The notes under the pieces are model-generated. The model was given only the letters and a program-made list of their open reading frames with translations. It did not search any database and had not been told where the DNA came from. DNA of 64,000 bases, taken from NCBI GenBank assembly GCA_020746105.1, contig CM036622.1, positions 42,013,477 through 42,077,476 of the forward strand, written 5' to 3'. Shown piece by piece: positions 35,836-48,268 of the stretch. Source of the stretch: Trogon surrucura (lineage: Eukaryota; Chordata; Aves; Trogoniformes; Trogonidae). The translations under genes were made by a program, and so were the position numbers. Numbering within the stretch: position 1 is the first letter of the stretch; every line of letters starts with the position of its first letter.

Positions 35836-37062
35836 CAGTAAATATGGCTTTGCCAAGGGGAGGTCATGTTTGAGCAACCTGATAGCCTTTTATGAAGATG
35901 TAACCAGGTGGATAGATGTTGGTAGTGCAGTGGATGTAGTTTATCTGGATTTCAGTAAAGCATTTGACACCGTCTCCCACAGCATCCTCATAGGTAAACT
36001 GAGGGAGTGTGGTCTGTATGACCAAGTAGTGATGTGGGTTGCTAACCGGTTGAAGGGAAGGAGTCAGAAAGTTGTAGTCCATGTGTCTAGTGAGGTCCCT
36101 CAGGGGTCAGTGCTGGGGCTGGTGCTTTTCAGTATATTCATCGATGACCTGGATGTGGGATTAGAGAGCGCTGTCAGCAAGTTTGCTGATGACACAAAGG
36201 TGGGAGGAGTGGCTGACACACCAGAAGGCTGTGCTGCCATTCAGAGAGACCTGGACAGGCTGGAGGGCTGGGTGGGGAGAAATCTTATGAAATACAGCAA
36301 GGGCAAGTGTAGAGTTTTGCACTTGGGAAAGAATAACCCCATGTGCCAGTACAGGTTGGGGACTGCCCTGCTGGAGAGCAGCGTAGGGGAAAGGGACCTG
36401 GGGGTCCTGGTGCACAGCAGGACGACCATGAGCCAGCAATGTGCCCTTGTGGCCAAGAAGGCCAATGGCATCCTGGGGTGTTTTAGAAGGGCAGTAGGTA
36501 GTAGGTCGAGAGAGGTCCTCCTGCCCTTCTACTCTGCCCTGGTGAGGCCACATCTGGAATATTGTGTCCAGTTCTGGGCCCCTCAGCTCAAGAAGGACAG
36601 GGAACTGCTTGAGAGAGTCCAGCACAGAGCCACAAAGATGGTGAAGGGAGTGGAACATGTCCCTTATGAGGAAAGGCTGAAGGAGCTGGGTCTCTTTAGC
36701 TTGGAGAAGAGGAGGCTGAGGGGGGTGACCTCATAAATGTTTATAAATATGTCAAGGGGGAGTGTCAGGAGGATGGAGCCAGGCTCTTTTCAGTGATGTC
36801 CAATGACAGGACAAGGGGCAATGGGTTCAAGCTGGAACACAGGAGGTTCCACAAAAACATTAGAAAAAATTTTTTCATAGTGAGGGTGACAGAGCACTGG
36901 CACAGGCTGCCCAGGGAGGATGTGGAGTCTCCTTCTCTGGAGACATTCAAGACCTGCCTGGACGCATTCCTGTATGACCTACGGTAGGTGATCCTGCTCT
37001 GGTGGGGGGACTGGACTAGATGATCTTTCGAGGTCCCTTCCAACCCCTGTGATTCTGTGATT
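35836..37062 (+). mobile_element. CR1 LINE, 1.2-kb copy with reverse-transcriptase remains
   Basis: It begins inside the reverse-transcriptase domain (ggctttgccaaggggaggtc) and runs to the 3' tail (tccaacccctgtgattctgt). It contains a 288-codon open frame, then a frameshift caused by six G instead of four at 36720-36725, after which the frame resumes at 36793-36987. It is close in sequence to the copies at 59311 and 62389. Confidence 0.94.
35870..36736 (+). pseudogene. CR1 ORF2 fragment: reverse transcriptase, frameshifted
   Basis: This is 288 codons of the LINE protein that copies CR1 RNA into DNA at the target site. Visible motifs: box [14 protein letters not shown] at residues 25-37, box [21 protein letters not shown], and box C FADDTK with the catalytic aspartate pair. 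The linker between boxes A and B is shortened compared with the copy at 41027, losing a few residues before the VPQG motif. The frame ends early at RGVTS because of a +2 shift in a G run. The endonuclease domain and ORF1 are missing, so the copy cannot be autonomous. The methionine at 35870 is simply the first in frame, not a real start. Confidence 0.9.
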
Positions 37063-38492
37063 AACTGGATATTGTAATCTTTGGTGTATTATTCAAAGTC
37101 ACTGTGCCAGTGCTTCATGTCAGCTGTATTGACGTGAGTCTTGGGTAAACTATCTGAAATCAATGGAGTTACCCTCATGCATTGAGATCTGAAACTTTTA
37201 AAATAGCTTTGTCAAGTAGGGATGGGAGGAACAACTATCTTTGTATAATTCTGGCCAGACAGTTTCATTTCTCTACAATATATTTGTAACTACTCATTCA
37301 GTTCCAATGAGATTTCTATAAAAGTATTTGATCTTGGTTGAATTTCTTCCACTGATCTAAAACCAACCACATGAGATGACAGGCTGGTCCAAAAGTTTGT
37401 GACTTCAATTGGCAAAAATAAGAAAGTTATTTCCATTCTGAGGTTATATAACTTTGGTGTCTAATAATTGGAATGAGTCAGGTAATTTTGTTGGATAAAG
37501 GGGCGACCAATACTAGATAGAATTCTGTCAAAAGACTCAACCCTACCTAGACTGTTGGCTCTGGATTTCTTGCTACTCAGAGTTAATGCTTTTTGTTATC
37601 CAGAACTGAAGCATTTTGCATCATCATTTGGAGTAAAGTCTTTCTTTTTCCTACTTATATAAATGAGAAATTTTTGCAGATGTTTGTGTAGCAGAAGTGC
37701 AGTGCTGCCTATTGGGCATCCACTCTTTCGTTTGTAGTTTCAGCAGTGGCTTGGCAGCACAAACTATTGGAGCACAAATGCAGCTTCAGGTTTGTAGTAG
37801 CTATATAACGTGTCTAGACATTCTTGTCTGTCTGGGACAGTTTGGAAGACAATGTCCTGGCATCCTAATGGAAATGGTCAGGATGTTTTTGTCCAGATAT
37901 TTTCTCAGGACATGAGATTTTCTTTCTACCAACTGCTCTCTCTTGCCCCAGCTGCAGCTGTAACAGTTAAGCTGTTTGGGAGCCTCAGCTGTGAAATGTG
38001 GTCATTACATTAACCTGACACTGAGCAGGTCCTTGTCACATGCACTAAATTATCATACAGAATGTAAAAAAAAAAAATTTTTGAAAATTCCAGACAGAAA
38101 AAAAAAGCGTTTGTATTTAGAAACAGGAGGAATGACTTTGTATTCCTACTGCAAATTCCTGAGGTTATTTGCTGAAGGCTTGAATTGCCTCTAAATAAAA
38201 GCCTTTACTGTTAATTATAAATCTTCGTTGATAAAACTGATTATCACATGTTCTGTGGCCTTTTAAAATTGACAGCACTTAATTTTTGAAGACCAACAAA
38301 TTAGTAAGGTCCAGCCAAATGAATGGCCCATTAAAGAGCTGCAGCATCACAGCAAGGCTGAGCTGCCTTGTTCCTCTGTCTGCTTTGTACCTGGTATCGC
38401 AACCCTTTGCTTCTGTGTTAGATACATCCATAGGCACTGCTATGCAGTGCATGTGTTTTTCTGTAGTCAGCATTTTGGAGTGTGCAGATCAC
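37063..38492. other. Intron, no gene seen
   Basis: Unique sequence, with A runs near 38066-38077 and 38098-38106. No exon recognised. Confidence 0.55.
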
Positions 38493-38640
38493 AAGAAGTG
38501 GTGAAAACTTTGGAGACATTCAAAACCCCCCTGGACACGTTCCTGTGCGCTCTGCTGTAGGTGGTCCTGCTCTGGCAGGGGGGTTGGACTAGATGATCTT
38601 TGAGGTCCTTTCCAACCTCTAACATTCTGTGATTCTGTGA
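38493..38640 (+). mobile_element. CR1 LINE 3' fragment
   Basis: The end of ORF2 (LETFKTPLDTFLCALL-like reading) is followed by tggtcctgctctggcagggg, ttggactagatgatctttga and two attctgtg octamers. About 150 bases. Confidence 0.93.
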
Positions 38641-40369
38641 AAACTCCCATTAGCTTGAACCATTTGTGGTCAGCAGTGGGAATGATTCACAGGATGCTTA
38701 GGACTGCATCTTTTCCAGTGGCTTTTTGGGGTGTCTTGACCCAGTGCACTCCAAATAGAGTAGCTGGATATCTGTTACCATTAAGATGCCAATCTGCTGT
38801 TGCCCTGAGCTACTGTTGTCATCCAAATAGAAGGTAAAATGCTTCCCTCTTGTCTTTGTGATACAGTTAAATGCTACCAAAGGGCTAACTTAGAGGGCCA
38901 GAATAAATCCTGTAACACAATTCAAGTGAAGACTTTTAAAAAATGGTGAATCCTTTTCAGTCTGTACAGTTAGGACAGTTCTTCATGCTGTTGTGACTGT
39001 TGGCCGTGGAGGAGCAGATCTTTATTAGCACAGAAAAAGTAGACCTACGATCTTCAGAAGTATTAGCATTTTCAACCATGTTCTGAGAATTTAGTCTGTA
39101 TATAGTGTAATATTTTGCTTCAAGTTAGTGACTGTTGCCCATGTAGAGCAAGCATCAGCATCTGTTGGGAGCTTGGATGTGTTTCCTGTGACTGTAATTC
39201 AGTTATATCTGGAAACTTGCTCACTGATATTTTTAGCCTGTTCTTGTCTTAGCACATTTCTAATTTTTGCTCTTTTTTTTTTTTTCCCTTGCTTGTGTCT
39301 GAACAGTTTTGTTACTTCCTGCTTCTAGTAGGAATGGCTGCTGCTGTATATTCGGTTTTGATAGACACATTTCAAAAGCTTCAGGAAGGCAAAATATGAT
39401 GTGCTTAGACTGTCACTAACATAAAAGAGGAAAGATAATTCTGTAGAATGAATGAAGGCCCTTTAGTCTTGTAAAGTTTTGTTTCTACTCTTCTGGAGAA
39501 GTCTTCCTAGAATTGATATTCTGCTGTCTTGAAAACAACAAATCCACTAACTGAAGATTAATGTATTTGATTTCTTCCTGAGAGCGCCTGCACACAAAAT
39601 CCTACAAGGCTGATCAAACTTCAATGCTGACTCAGCTGTGGGGTAAAACATCTCAGCTCCCTGTCCCCTGCTTAGTATAGCACGTTTTGTGGGGAAAAAG
39701 TAGTTTTCTTTTGCCTCTAGCTGTGTTACAGGAAATTGTGAATTGTCCTTCACTGTTCACTTTCTCCATGGCTGTCACTTTATAAACTTTAACCATGCCT
39801 CCAGTGAAGCATGAGCTTTCTTTTTTTGGACTTGGATACAGTTGTGCCTTGCCTAAGAAGACACCAGGAGCCTGTGCTGACGACTTGGCTTCCAAGAGGT
39901 ATTGAATCCATGTTTATGGGGGCCAGGAACTGTAGAGGTTCAGCTGCACTTGGCAGCAGTGTCCTTGATGATGGTGGTTTTATTCAGGTAAACATCAATA
40001 CACTGTCTTCTACTGGAAGAATATAGACTACAGCATAGGCAATGCATGTCCCTATGGCAGCTGTTGTTTTTGTGGGTTTTTTAAAAATTAAAGTAGCTAT
40101 CCCATAGCTCATTTTAATATTGAAAAGATAATTTGAGCTGTTAGGTGTTTCTAATTTTAGGGCAGACCTTACCCAAGTAGCAGACCATTGGATGTACATG
40201 AGAACTAAGACTAAAAGGGTTGTAGCCTCCTTTCCTTGCCTCCTTTCAAGCGTTGCCTGGAGTGGTAGGTTACATCAGGTGATGTGGTGGTGGCTGGCTG
40301 GTGTTGAAGTCCACTTTGATCCTCACCCCTAGTCCACCACGGCAGTGTACAGCACTGAGTATATAGAAT
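38641..40369. other. Intron, no gene seen
   Basis: Unique sequence with a T run near 39278-39290. No exon or repeat recognised. Confidence 0.55.
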
Positions 40370-40441
40370 GGAATCACAGAATCCTGGAATGGTTTGTCTT
40401 GGAAGGAATCGTATAAAGATCGCATCCAACTCCCTGCCCTT
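40370..40441 (-). mobile_element. CR1 LINE 3' tail, reverse orientation
   Basis: On the - strand: gggcagggagttggatgcga, tctttatacgattccttcca, then attccaggattctgtgattc. This is a 70-base scrap of the CR1 3' UTR and octamer tail. Confidence 0.85.
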
Positions 40442-41009
40442 GATTGTCTTTTAATATTTGCAAGGACTAGCAGTATGCAGGCTAGTACTTTAGCACTGTT
40501 TGTAACATATGGTTTTCAGATAATGGTTTTTCTAGTTTAAGAATAAGTCAGGGAAAACACTCTTTGGAACGCACAAGCCTGATATGGGAAACACCATCAG
40601 AACCCGCTGGATAATTTTTGAAAAGCAGAATCTACTATTGTCAGCAAGCATCATTTCCAAATTCGATCAGCTACTAAAAAAGCAAACAGTAATTGGAACT
40701 AAATCAAATGGAAAAAAAAAATCAGAACGCAAGATCTGAAGTTGTTCTAGTTATGAATGTTTATTTTTGTTTCTTATTTAAGCGTTAAATTGAATTTCAT
40801 GTTGATGAAGCACATAGTGTGATGTGCTCAATAAATTAATAGCCAAGTGAGATGGTGTGTAAGAGGAAGAGATCTTGGATTCCTTAGTAAATATATCTGT
40901 GCTCTTGTTTGTATTAGTGAAAACAGCCTGGTTTTTTTTCATTAAATGGTTATAATGTTGAAAAACAGATTGGAAATGTGCTTAATTTTGTCTGAGGGCT
41001 GTCTTTAAA
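40442..41009. other. Intron, no gene seen
   Basis: AT-rich unique sequence before the best-preserved CR1. Confidence 0.55.
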
Positions 41010-42250
41010 ACAGTGGATATGAAAAGGTGTCGTGCTTGACTAACCTCATAGCCTTTTGCGAGGATATAACAAGGTGGATAGATGATGGCCAAGCGGTGGA
41101 TGTGGTCTACCTTGACTTCAGTAAAGCATTTGACACAGTCTCCCACAGCATCCTTGCTGCTAAACTGAGGAAGTGTGGTCTAGACTCTCGGGTAATGAGG
41201 TGGACTGCGACCTGGCTAAGGGGAAGAAGCCAAAGAGTCGTGGTCAATGGGGCGGAGTCTGGTTGGAGGCCTGTATCCAGTGGAGTCCCTCAAGGGTCGG
41301 TACTGGGCCCAGTATTATTCAATATATTCATCAATGACTTGGATGAGGGACTAGAGAGTACTATCAGCAAATTTGCTGATGACACCAAGCTGGGAGGAGT
41401 GGCTGACACACCAGAAGGCTGTGCTGCCATCCAGCGAGACCTGGACAGGCTGGAGGGCTGGGTGGGGAAAAATTTAATGAAATATAACAAGGGTAAGTGT
41501 AGGGTCTTGCATCTGGGTAGGAACAACCCCAGGTTCCAGTATAAGTTGGGGAATGACTTATTAGAGAGTAGTGTAGGGGAAAGGGACCTGGGAGTCTTGG
41601 TGGACAGCAGGATGACCATGAGCCAGCAGTGTGCCCTTGTGGCCAGGAAGGCCAATGGCATCCTGGGGTGTATTAGAAGGGGGGTGGTTAGTAGGTCGAG
41701 AGAGGTTCTCCTTCCCCTCTACTCTGCCCTGGTGAGACCCCATCTGGAATATTGTGTCCAGTTCTGGGCCCCTCAGTTCAATAAGGACAGGGAACTGCTG
41801 GAGAGAGTCCAGCACAGGGCAACTAGGATGATTAAGGGAGTGGAGCATCTCCCTTATGAGAAAAGACTGAGGGAGCTGGGGCTCTTTAGTTTGGAGAAGA
41901 GGAGGCTGAGGGGTGACCTCATTAATGTTTACAAATATATCAAGGGTGAGTGTCACGAGGATGGAGCCAGGCTCTTCTCGGTGACAGCCACTGATAGGAC
42001 AAGGGGTAATGGGCTGAAACTGGAACATAAGAGGTTCCGCTTAAACTCGAGAAGAAACTTCTTCTCAGTGAGGGTGACGGAACCCTGGAACAGGCTGCCC
42101 AGAGAGGCTGTGGAGTCTCCTTCTCTGGAGACATTCAAGACCTGCCTGGACACGTTCCTATGTGGCATAGTCTAGGCATTCCTGCTCTGGCAGGGGGATT
42201 GGACTTGATGATCTTTCGAGGTCCCTTCCAATCCCTAATATTCTATGATA
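41010..42250 (+). mobile_element. CR1 LINE, best-preserved copy (1.24 kb)
   Basis: It starts within the reverse-transcriptase domain (cagtggatatgaaaaggtgt) and ends tccaatccctaatattctat then gataat. It contains an uninterrupted 382-codon frame to the natural end of ORF2, then a short 3' UTR. The open frame suggests it is the youngest or best-preserved CR1 here. It is 5'-truncated like nearly all genomic CR1. Confidence 0.95.
41027..42175 (+). pseudogene. CR1 ORF2 C-terminal fragment: intact reverse-transcriptase palm and thumb region
   Basis: This is 382 codons of CR1 ORF2, the enzyme that reverse-transcribes CR1 RNA at a nicked target. Box [14 protein letters not shown] lies at residues 28-40, box [21 protein letters not shown] at 85-104, and box C FADDTK at 116-121, with both catalytic aspartates of the DD pair and the aspartates of box A present. 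The C-terminal part holds [28 protein letters not shown] and [20 protein letters not shown], then a natural stop. The N-terminal fingers and the endonuclease are missing through 5' truncation, so I call it a pseudogene despite its open frame. It has no promoter of its own that I can see, and the first methionine is fortuitous. Confidence 0.92.
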
Positions 42251-42524
42251 ATATGTATACATAGCATAGCTCTTGAAGATCTGCATTTTGGAGAAACAGT
42301 TGTTCAAAGAAAGCTTAACAGAAAAGGGCATTTATTGCTTTCCCTAAATAATGAAACAAAACTGTAAAGACTAAATCTTAAAACTCAGCATGCAGCAGAA
42401 TCAAAGTGGAGCTTTCTCTTCAAAATTCAGAAATTATAGGAACTCTTCAATTCAGAGGGTTTTCTTTAAAATAGTTTTTGCAGCATGAACTACATGTCTA
42501 TGAGGCATTTTGTGTCCAAGTGTG

Positions 42525-42700
42525 TAAGCAGTGCGCGGCCAGGCTTTGCTCCTTGTTGCTGTGAGGGAGGTCTGCGTGCGGTGGCTGATGTCTGCATCCG
42601 GGCCCGAGGTGTGTTACCCGTTACCGGTGCCGTCAGGCAGGACTGGGCCTTTACTGGGCTCTCTGGTGCGGATCAGCTCTACTTACCGCTGCTCTTAAGC
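42525..42700. other. CpG-bearing GC-rich intronic block
   Basis: About eleven CpG dinucleotides in some 175 bases, such as gtgcgcggcc, catccgggcccgagg and cgttaccggtgccgtc. It sits in an open frame at 42485-42838 (+) with no recognisable domain. It could be an unmethylated regulatory element, an unrecognised exon, or a mobile element I do not know. Confidence 0.3.
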
Positions 42701-45700
42701 AGGGTTTACTGTCTGACTCCAAGGATTATACGTGACTGTGTTATTGCAGACAAAACCTCTGCAATTTTGTTTTTTGTTGTAGCATGGTTATTTCCTCTTT
42801 ACTTTAAGCTTGCTTTCTTGGGACTGGCTCCCTATTAGTTTTCCAAGTCTGTACTTATTGACCCTATCATATGGATTTAATTGCCCTTCATTTTCACGTG
42901 CGAAGTGCAATTGCAAGGAGTTTTCTCAGAAAAGTATGTTGTGCATTTCTGTTTCACTTGGGAGTATTCTTCCAACATTCACAAAAAATCTTGTTAAACA
43001 GCTGGATATAAATACACACTGAAGCATGCACATAACTCCTTTGAATGTGAGTGATTTTGCTGATTAGCCTGTTACGTGTATTCAGAGTTGCCTTCCATCC
43101 TTCCTAATCCTTCCCAAACTTGCTGACAGATCCAGAAACAATTCATGTTCCTCACTGGCTACAAGACTTGGGGCAGTGACTTGAGTTCCTTACAAGAGAG
43201 GGGAGGCAGAGCCCTCCAATCTCTGCCACCTACTACAGTTAACACCACAGCTTTAATGGTCTGCTGTAGCCTTTTGGATATAACTCTCTCCTGGAGAAGA
43301 GGGCTCTGGTTTCTCAGGTTACTATCAACCTTCTCTTTCAGCAGTGTTTTTACTGTATACAGAGAGGTAAAGATCTGTCTGATTTTGTTTTTTATTCTTT
43401 CCCCGAGAAGTGGTGACTAAGTATCAGAGATGCTTTCTCTTCCCATAATAATGACCTTCTGGAAAGGAAGATACCAAATGCATCAAGCAGGTGACAAGCA
43501 GAAGAAAGGATTCCTTCAGGTGCTGAATAGTTCAGTACTGAAATTCCCTGACAGAGAAGCACTGTGGAAACTACCAGTTCAGATATGTTCAAAAAATGTC
43601 TGGACACATGAGGAGAAGCAAAATCAAATGGGGATTATCAAATCCAATGATGCCACCTCTTACTCCTGAGCTGGAAATTTGGAGTATTGTGGAGAAATCT
43701 CACTATATTATTCCAGGCCTTACAGGCTTCCCTACGTTTGCTGTTAGGCACAGTACCAGACTGTATGCTATAGGTGCCTTTGCATTTTTGGCCTGGTTTA
43801 ATGTAACTCTTGTATGTACTTGAGGGCTTTCTTCAAAGGATGCTCATAATAGGAAAACCAGCTGAGGTCTGTAGATGTATGGAACAGAAAGTGAGAGCTG
43901 TTTCCTGCACTGTGTAGCTGCAGCTTTTCTAGCTTTGTGGAGAATGGGAAGGGTAAAAAAACAGTAGTGAATTTCACTCTTTTCCTTAGCTTTCTGAAAA
44001 GTCCTCTTACTCTCAGTCTATCACTATATGTTACTGAGTCCTAAATCTATGCAAATTTTTTTCAAGATATCCTCTTAAAACTGCCATTTTGGACAGAACA
44101 CACAACTGTACAGTGATCTCCTAGAAGCTGCAGAATTATAAAGATCTGTGTTAGAAATAGAAACCTACACTGTTTACAGCTCCTACAAAAATACACAGGC
44201 AGACTGAGAAATTTTATCCCATTGCTGAGTGTGGTTAAATTTTTTATTCTTTATTTTTTTCCTGCTAAGTCTACTTCATCTGTGATTACCTTTTGATTGT
44301 GGGTGGCTAATAGCTTCTTCAGCTCAGCTGCAGACAATTTGTGCTGTGCACTCCTGGCCTGCTGAGCCACTCGATCTGGGGCTGTGCCGCAGGTGATACA
44401 GGTTTTTCCATACAACCCTCAATTTGCAGGATGAGCAAAGGAGAAGGTGACGGTTTATTGGGGTTTTTTTTGCATTTTTATTAAGTGTAGAGTTGGTAAA
44501 ACCAAGCCAACCCAGCCTGGCTGTCCGAAGCTGGTAACTCCCACTGACAAGGGGGCCTTACTCGCTTGTCTGCAGTGCTCCGTACGTGCAGATACTCTCT
44601 GGAGCAGTAACTGCACTCTTAAGGCTCCCCTCTGCAAGGTGCGTGCTGGCTCTTGTCCTCTAGCCTCTACAATTTCAGGACCATTAAGCCATAAACTGAT
44701 TCAGTAGCTGAATTAACTGCTCACACCCACAGCACCTCAGGCAGCCCCTGTAGGTTCAGTTTGACTGTCCAGCAGGTTGATTTATTGCCCCGTTTTCCCC
44801 AGTACTCATCATGGTGTACTGAATCATGCATTTGCTATATTTTTTTACTAAGGATTTCATACACATGCATATTTGTGCACAGTGCAAAAAGGTGCAAAAT
44901 TTGCTCCCTTTACCCCTTCGTGTTTTGTGTACACAAATAATTTGTAGCCTGGTGCCAGATATAGTTATTTTCAGTTAAACCACAAATATAAGAAAGTCAA
45001 TTTAATGTAAAGTATCCAAGTCTTTGTTAGCTGTGTTAGTTGTATCAGCTTTCTCAACCCTGTTAGTACTACCAGGCTCATTGTCATTAGTGTGTAATTC
45101 ATGTACAGGTTTGTGTAATTAGCATCCCATAGTCATTTTAAGTGGGTTTTTTTTTGTCAAAATGGTCAAAAGACATATGATAGTTCTTTTAGTAATGTAA
45201 AATTGACTGCACCTTCTCTACTTTGGAGAGATGCTCTTGATTCTCCTGTTGGTGTTGGATTTGTGTTATGTTTGAAGGGAGACTTCAGCATGGTTTGTCA
45301 CAGTAGCCGGGATTGGATAGTAGTGCTACAAAATTCAGAATATCATTCTAGACCACTGGTGGAACAAAAATGAGACTATCAAGGTCAAGGTGTTAAATGA
45401 AAATTAGTCATCTTTTTTGGTTTGTTTTTTTAAATTAGAGTCTGTGTGTAGGTACCAAATCACTAGAGGCTTCAAAATTTATATGTATTGGTATCACTAG
45501 AAGTTTGCTAAAACTTCTGTATAGTTTCTGTGAAATTTTTCAAAATATTCTATTTTTTTTGAGAATTTTTAAAATTGAGACAGAAGGTACGAAAATTTTA
45601 TTTAGTTCCGCTGACTTGAATATGCTCTAGATCAGGCCCAAAGAGAGCCTTGCATTTATCCCTTTTTGCTGCCACTGGAGTGTGGTACTCAGAGAAGGGC

Positions 45701-46019
45701 TAAGTCTGGTCCGTGTTTACTTCTCCTGGTGAAGTTAAGCCTTAATGATGTTTTTTTCATTACACTGGTTACTGCAGTGTAAAAAGCAATGAGACAAGGG
45801 ATACCTTGCAGTCAATTGTAGGGTGCTTTATGGTGCTGCTGCTGAAAGACTACAGGGTACAAATAATGCTTGGAAATTCTTATGCAACCTTGTATTATTT
45901 ATGTCTTTGGCAAAGTATTTTATTTACCGAGAATTGTGAGAAATGACTCTTTGATATCTGCTTCTAACCTTGCCTTCTCTTATTTCACGTATGATTTACG
46001 GATCTAGTATAGATAATAC

Positions 46020-46035
46020 TTTTTTTTTTTTTTTT
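46020..46035 (+). repeat. Poly(T) tract
   Basis: Sixteen consecutive T bases. No element body is recognised beside it. Confidence 0.9.
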
Positions 46036-46594
46036 AAAGGAGAACATTAATGCTTCATAGCCTTTGAAACATTTTTAAACTATTCTTGGATAGTACAAGG
46101 ATATAGTTTCTATTTGTGCCTACTCATGTATTATTGGCTGCTAATATCACATCTAAATTGAAATAAAGGGGAAGGAAAGTGAAAATGTTAGATGAAATGA
46201 AATTATGTGATTTTAATGTCTGATATTGTGCTACTTGCCAGAAATAGAGTAAAATGCTTTCTTCTGTTTGGTAATTGAGAATTACCATGTTCCATTAGTG
46301 CATGGATGTTCTGCTGCTGATGGCTTATGAGATAGGAACTGTGAGGAGCTGTGAAAATTTGAATTTGCTGAGTTTCGCACTAGCGTAATTTTTATTTTTT
46401 TGTTCTTCAAAGACATAAAAAGAATACAATAAAGATTGCAAAATCACTTATTATTCCTCTATCTCAAAATTACTATAAATTACCAGTGATAAGAATTAAT
46501 GTATTAATGTTACTGAAAGAAAATGTTGGTATGTTTTGTTTTCTCTCCCATACAATCTTAAAATTATTACCTTCGGCGCTATGGCTTGTGCACA

Positions 46595-46865
46595 TATAGT
46601 GATAGGACTAGGGGGAATGGATTAAAGCCAGAGATGGATCGGTTCAGATCAGGACCTTAGGAAGAAGTTCTTCCCCATGAGGGTGGTGAGACACTGGAAC
46701 AGGTTGCCCGGAGAGGTGGTGGAAGCCCCATCCCTGTAAGTTTTTAAGGCCAGGCTGGATGGGGCTCTGAGCAGCCTGGTCTAGTGGGGGATGTCCCTGC
46801 CCATGGCAGGGGGGTTGGAACTAGATGACCTTTAAGGCCCCTTCCAACCCTGACAATTCTATGAT
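46595..46865 (+). mobile_element. CR1 LINE 3' fragment
   Basis: It runs from atagtgataggactaggggg through ggaagaagttcttccccatg, ggaacaggttgcccggagag and gtgggggatgtccctgccca to tgacaattctatgat. It has one tail octamer. It is the + strand counterpart of the copy at 18664-18943 and starts at nearly the same position of the consensus. Confidence 0.93.
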
Positions 46866-48249
46866 ATATGAAATGTTTCCTAATTTGGACTTACACTGAA
46901 CTAAAGCTGAGAAACATATCCAAGAATCAGCCAGGAACAGGTAACTTGATGAACTGTGCCACTTGACAATTGTTTTAGGCAGAGACTGGCCTATGAAGTC
47001 AGATACTCATTTGGAAAGTCTACACCACATCAAATCAGATATCGTAGCCTCAGCTGTGATTCACTGGTTTCAAGGCCACATAGAAGAGACGAGAATAACT
47101 GGTCTGATCACCTGCATAATTCCAAGCACAAAATGTCATTTGGTAATTCCTGCTGTGGAGGAAATTCATCTTTCTAGGATGTAAGTAAAAGCTGTCAAAG
47201 TTGATAAATTGTGGCTGAACTCAGGTGTGCCTTTGAGAGAAACCTACCATCTGAAATTAAAGACTCTCTAATCAGTGAAAAATTCTTTAGTTCCTTTCAT
47301 AATCTGTCCCACTGCCTTACTCATGGCTGTGAGTAGCTCATACTCTGCTATTGGGCTGAACAGAGGCATCAGCGTGTGGATGACGTGTAGGCTAGCTAAA
47401 GCCAGCCTTTCTGCCTTGTTCCTCATGCACTTTTTAAAAACTGTAATTCTCAACTCGAAAAATGTGCAAAGTGAAATGAAATGACTAAATTATAGTAGAC
47501 TGAATGCTAGCAGGAAACAAAATTACCAGTGAAGAGACAATGAAAGGAGAGAATTTCAGCTGTGGAAAGCCCCTCATCCTGCAACACAGTGAGGAGTGCA
47601 CCTTCTTTGCCATCAGGCAGAAGTGATGCATGTCAACTGAGATAATTAGGGTAGTACCATTGAAATCATTGAAGTTGTTAAAGTTTTGATTGAGAACAGA
47701 ATTGGGCCACTTTATGATTCATTTTTAGCATATTACTCATAAACCCACGATTGGTTAAGTTTTCAGAACAGATGTCCTTAATGTTTATTTGAGGAGCCCC
47801 GTCCAAACGTTCTGGAACTTCTGCTTGTCGTGCAGAGTATTTCTTGAAGCTCTATTTGCAGAACTCCTTGGATATGGAGTAGAGAACACTAGTTCTGCAG
47901 AGTAAGTGGGAATTTAAGACTGCACAACCAAATTATGTTTTAAACTGGGAGTTGTGGAAGAGGTGTAATAGGAAGGGTGTGTATCTTATCTCTTTATTAT
48001 TTCAGGAAGGCTTAGCAAAGCTGGAGTTTGAAAGGCACATCTCTGAATTCTGGGTCTAGCAAGAGTCTTCCTTTTCTGCTGTGCTCGGTGTTTTGTGCTT
48101 TCTCCCTCATTTTTATCTGCCTGCTTGGTAGCTCTTTGGAACAAGTGGTTACAGTTCCTGGATACTGAACTCAAGAATGCTTTGTAGTGGAAAATACTTA
48201 GATGGGGTTGTTTTTTGTTTTTTTTTCAATCTCACTCATCTCCCTCACA

Positions 48250-48268
48250 TCTCTCTCTCTCTCTCTCT
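48250..48268 (+). repeat. (TC)9 microsatellite
   Basis: Perfect TC dinucleotide run of 19 bases. Confidence 0.9.

Larger units (their letters stand above)
42251..46594. other. Intron, no gene seen
   Basis: Mostly unique AT-rich sequence. It contains a GC- and CpG-richer block at 42525-42700 and a T16 run at 46020-46035. No exon recognised. Confidence 0.55.

Noticed and set aside
35836..42250. Segmental duplication explaining the two 1.2-kb CR1 copies
   Set aside because: The flanks outside the elements show no similarity to each other, so independent insertion is simpler.
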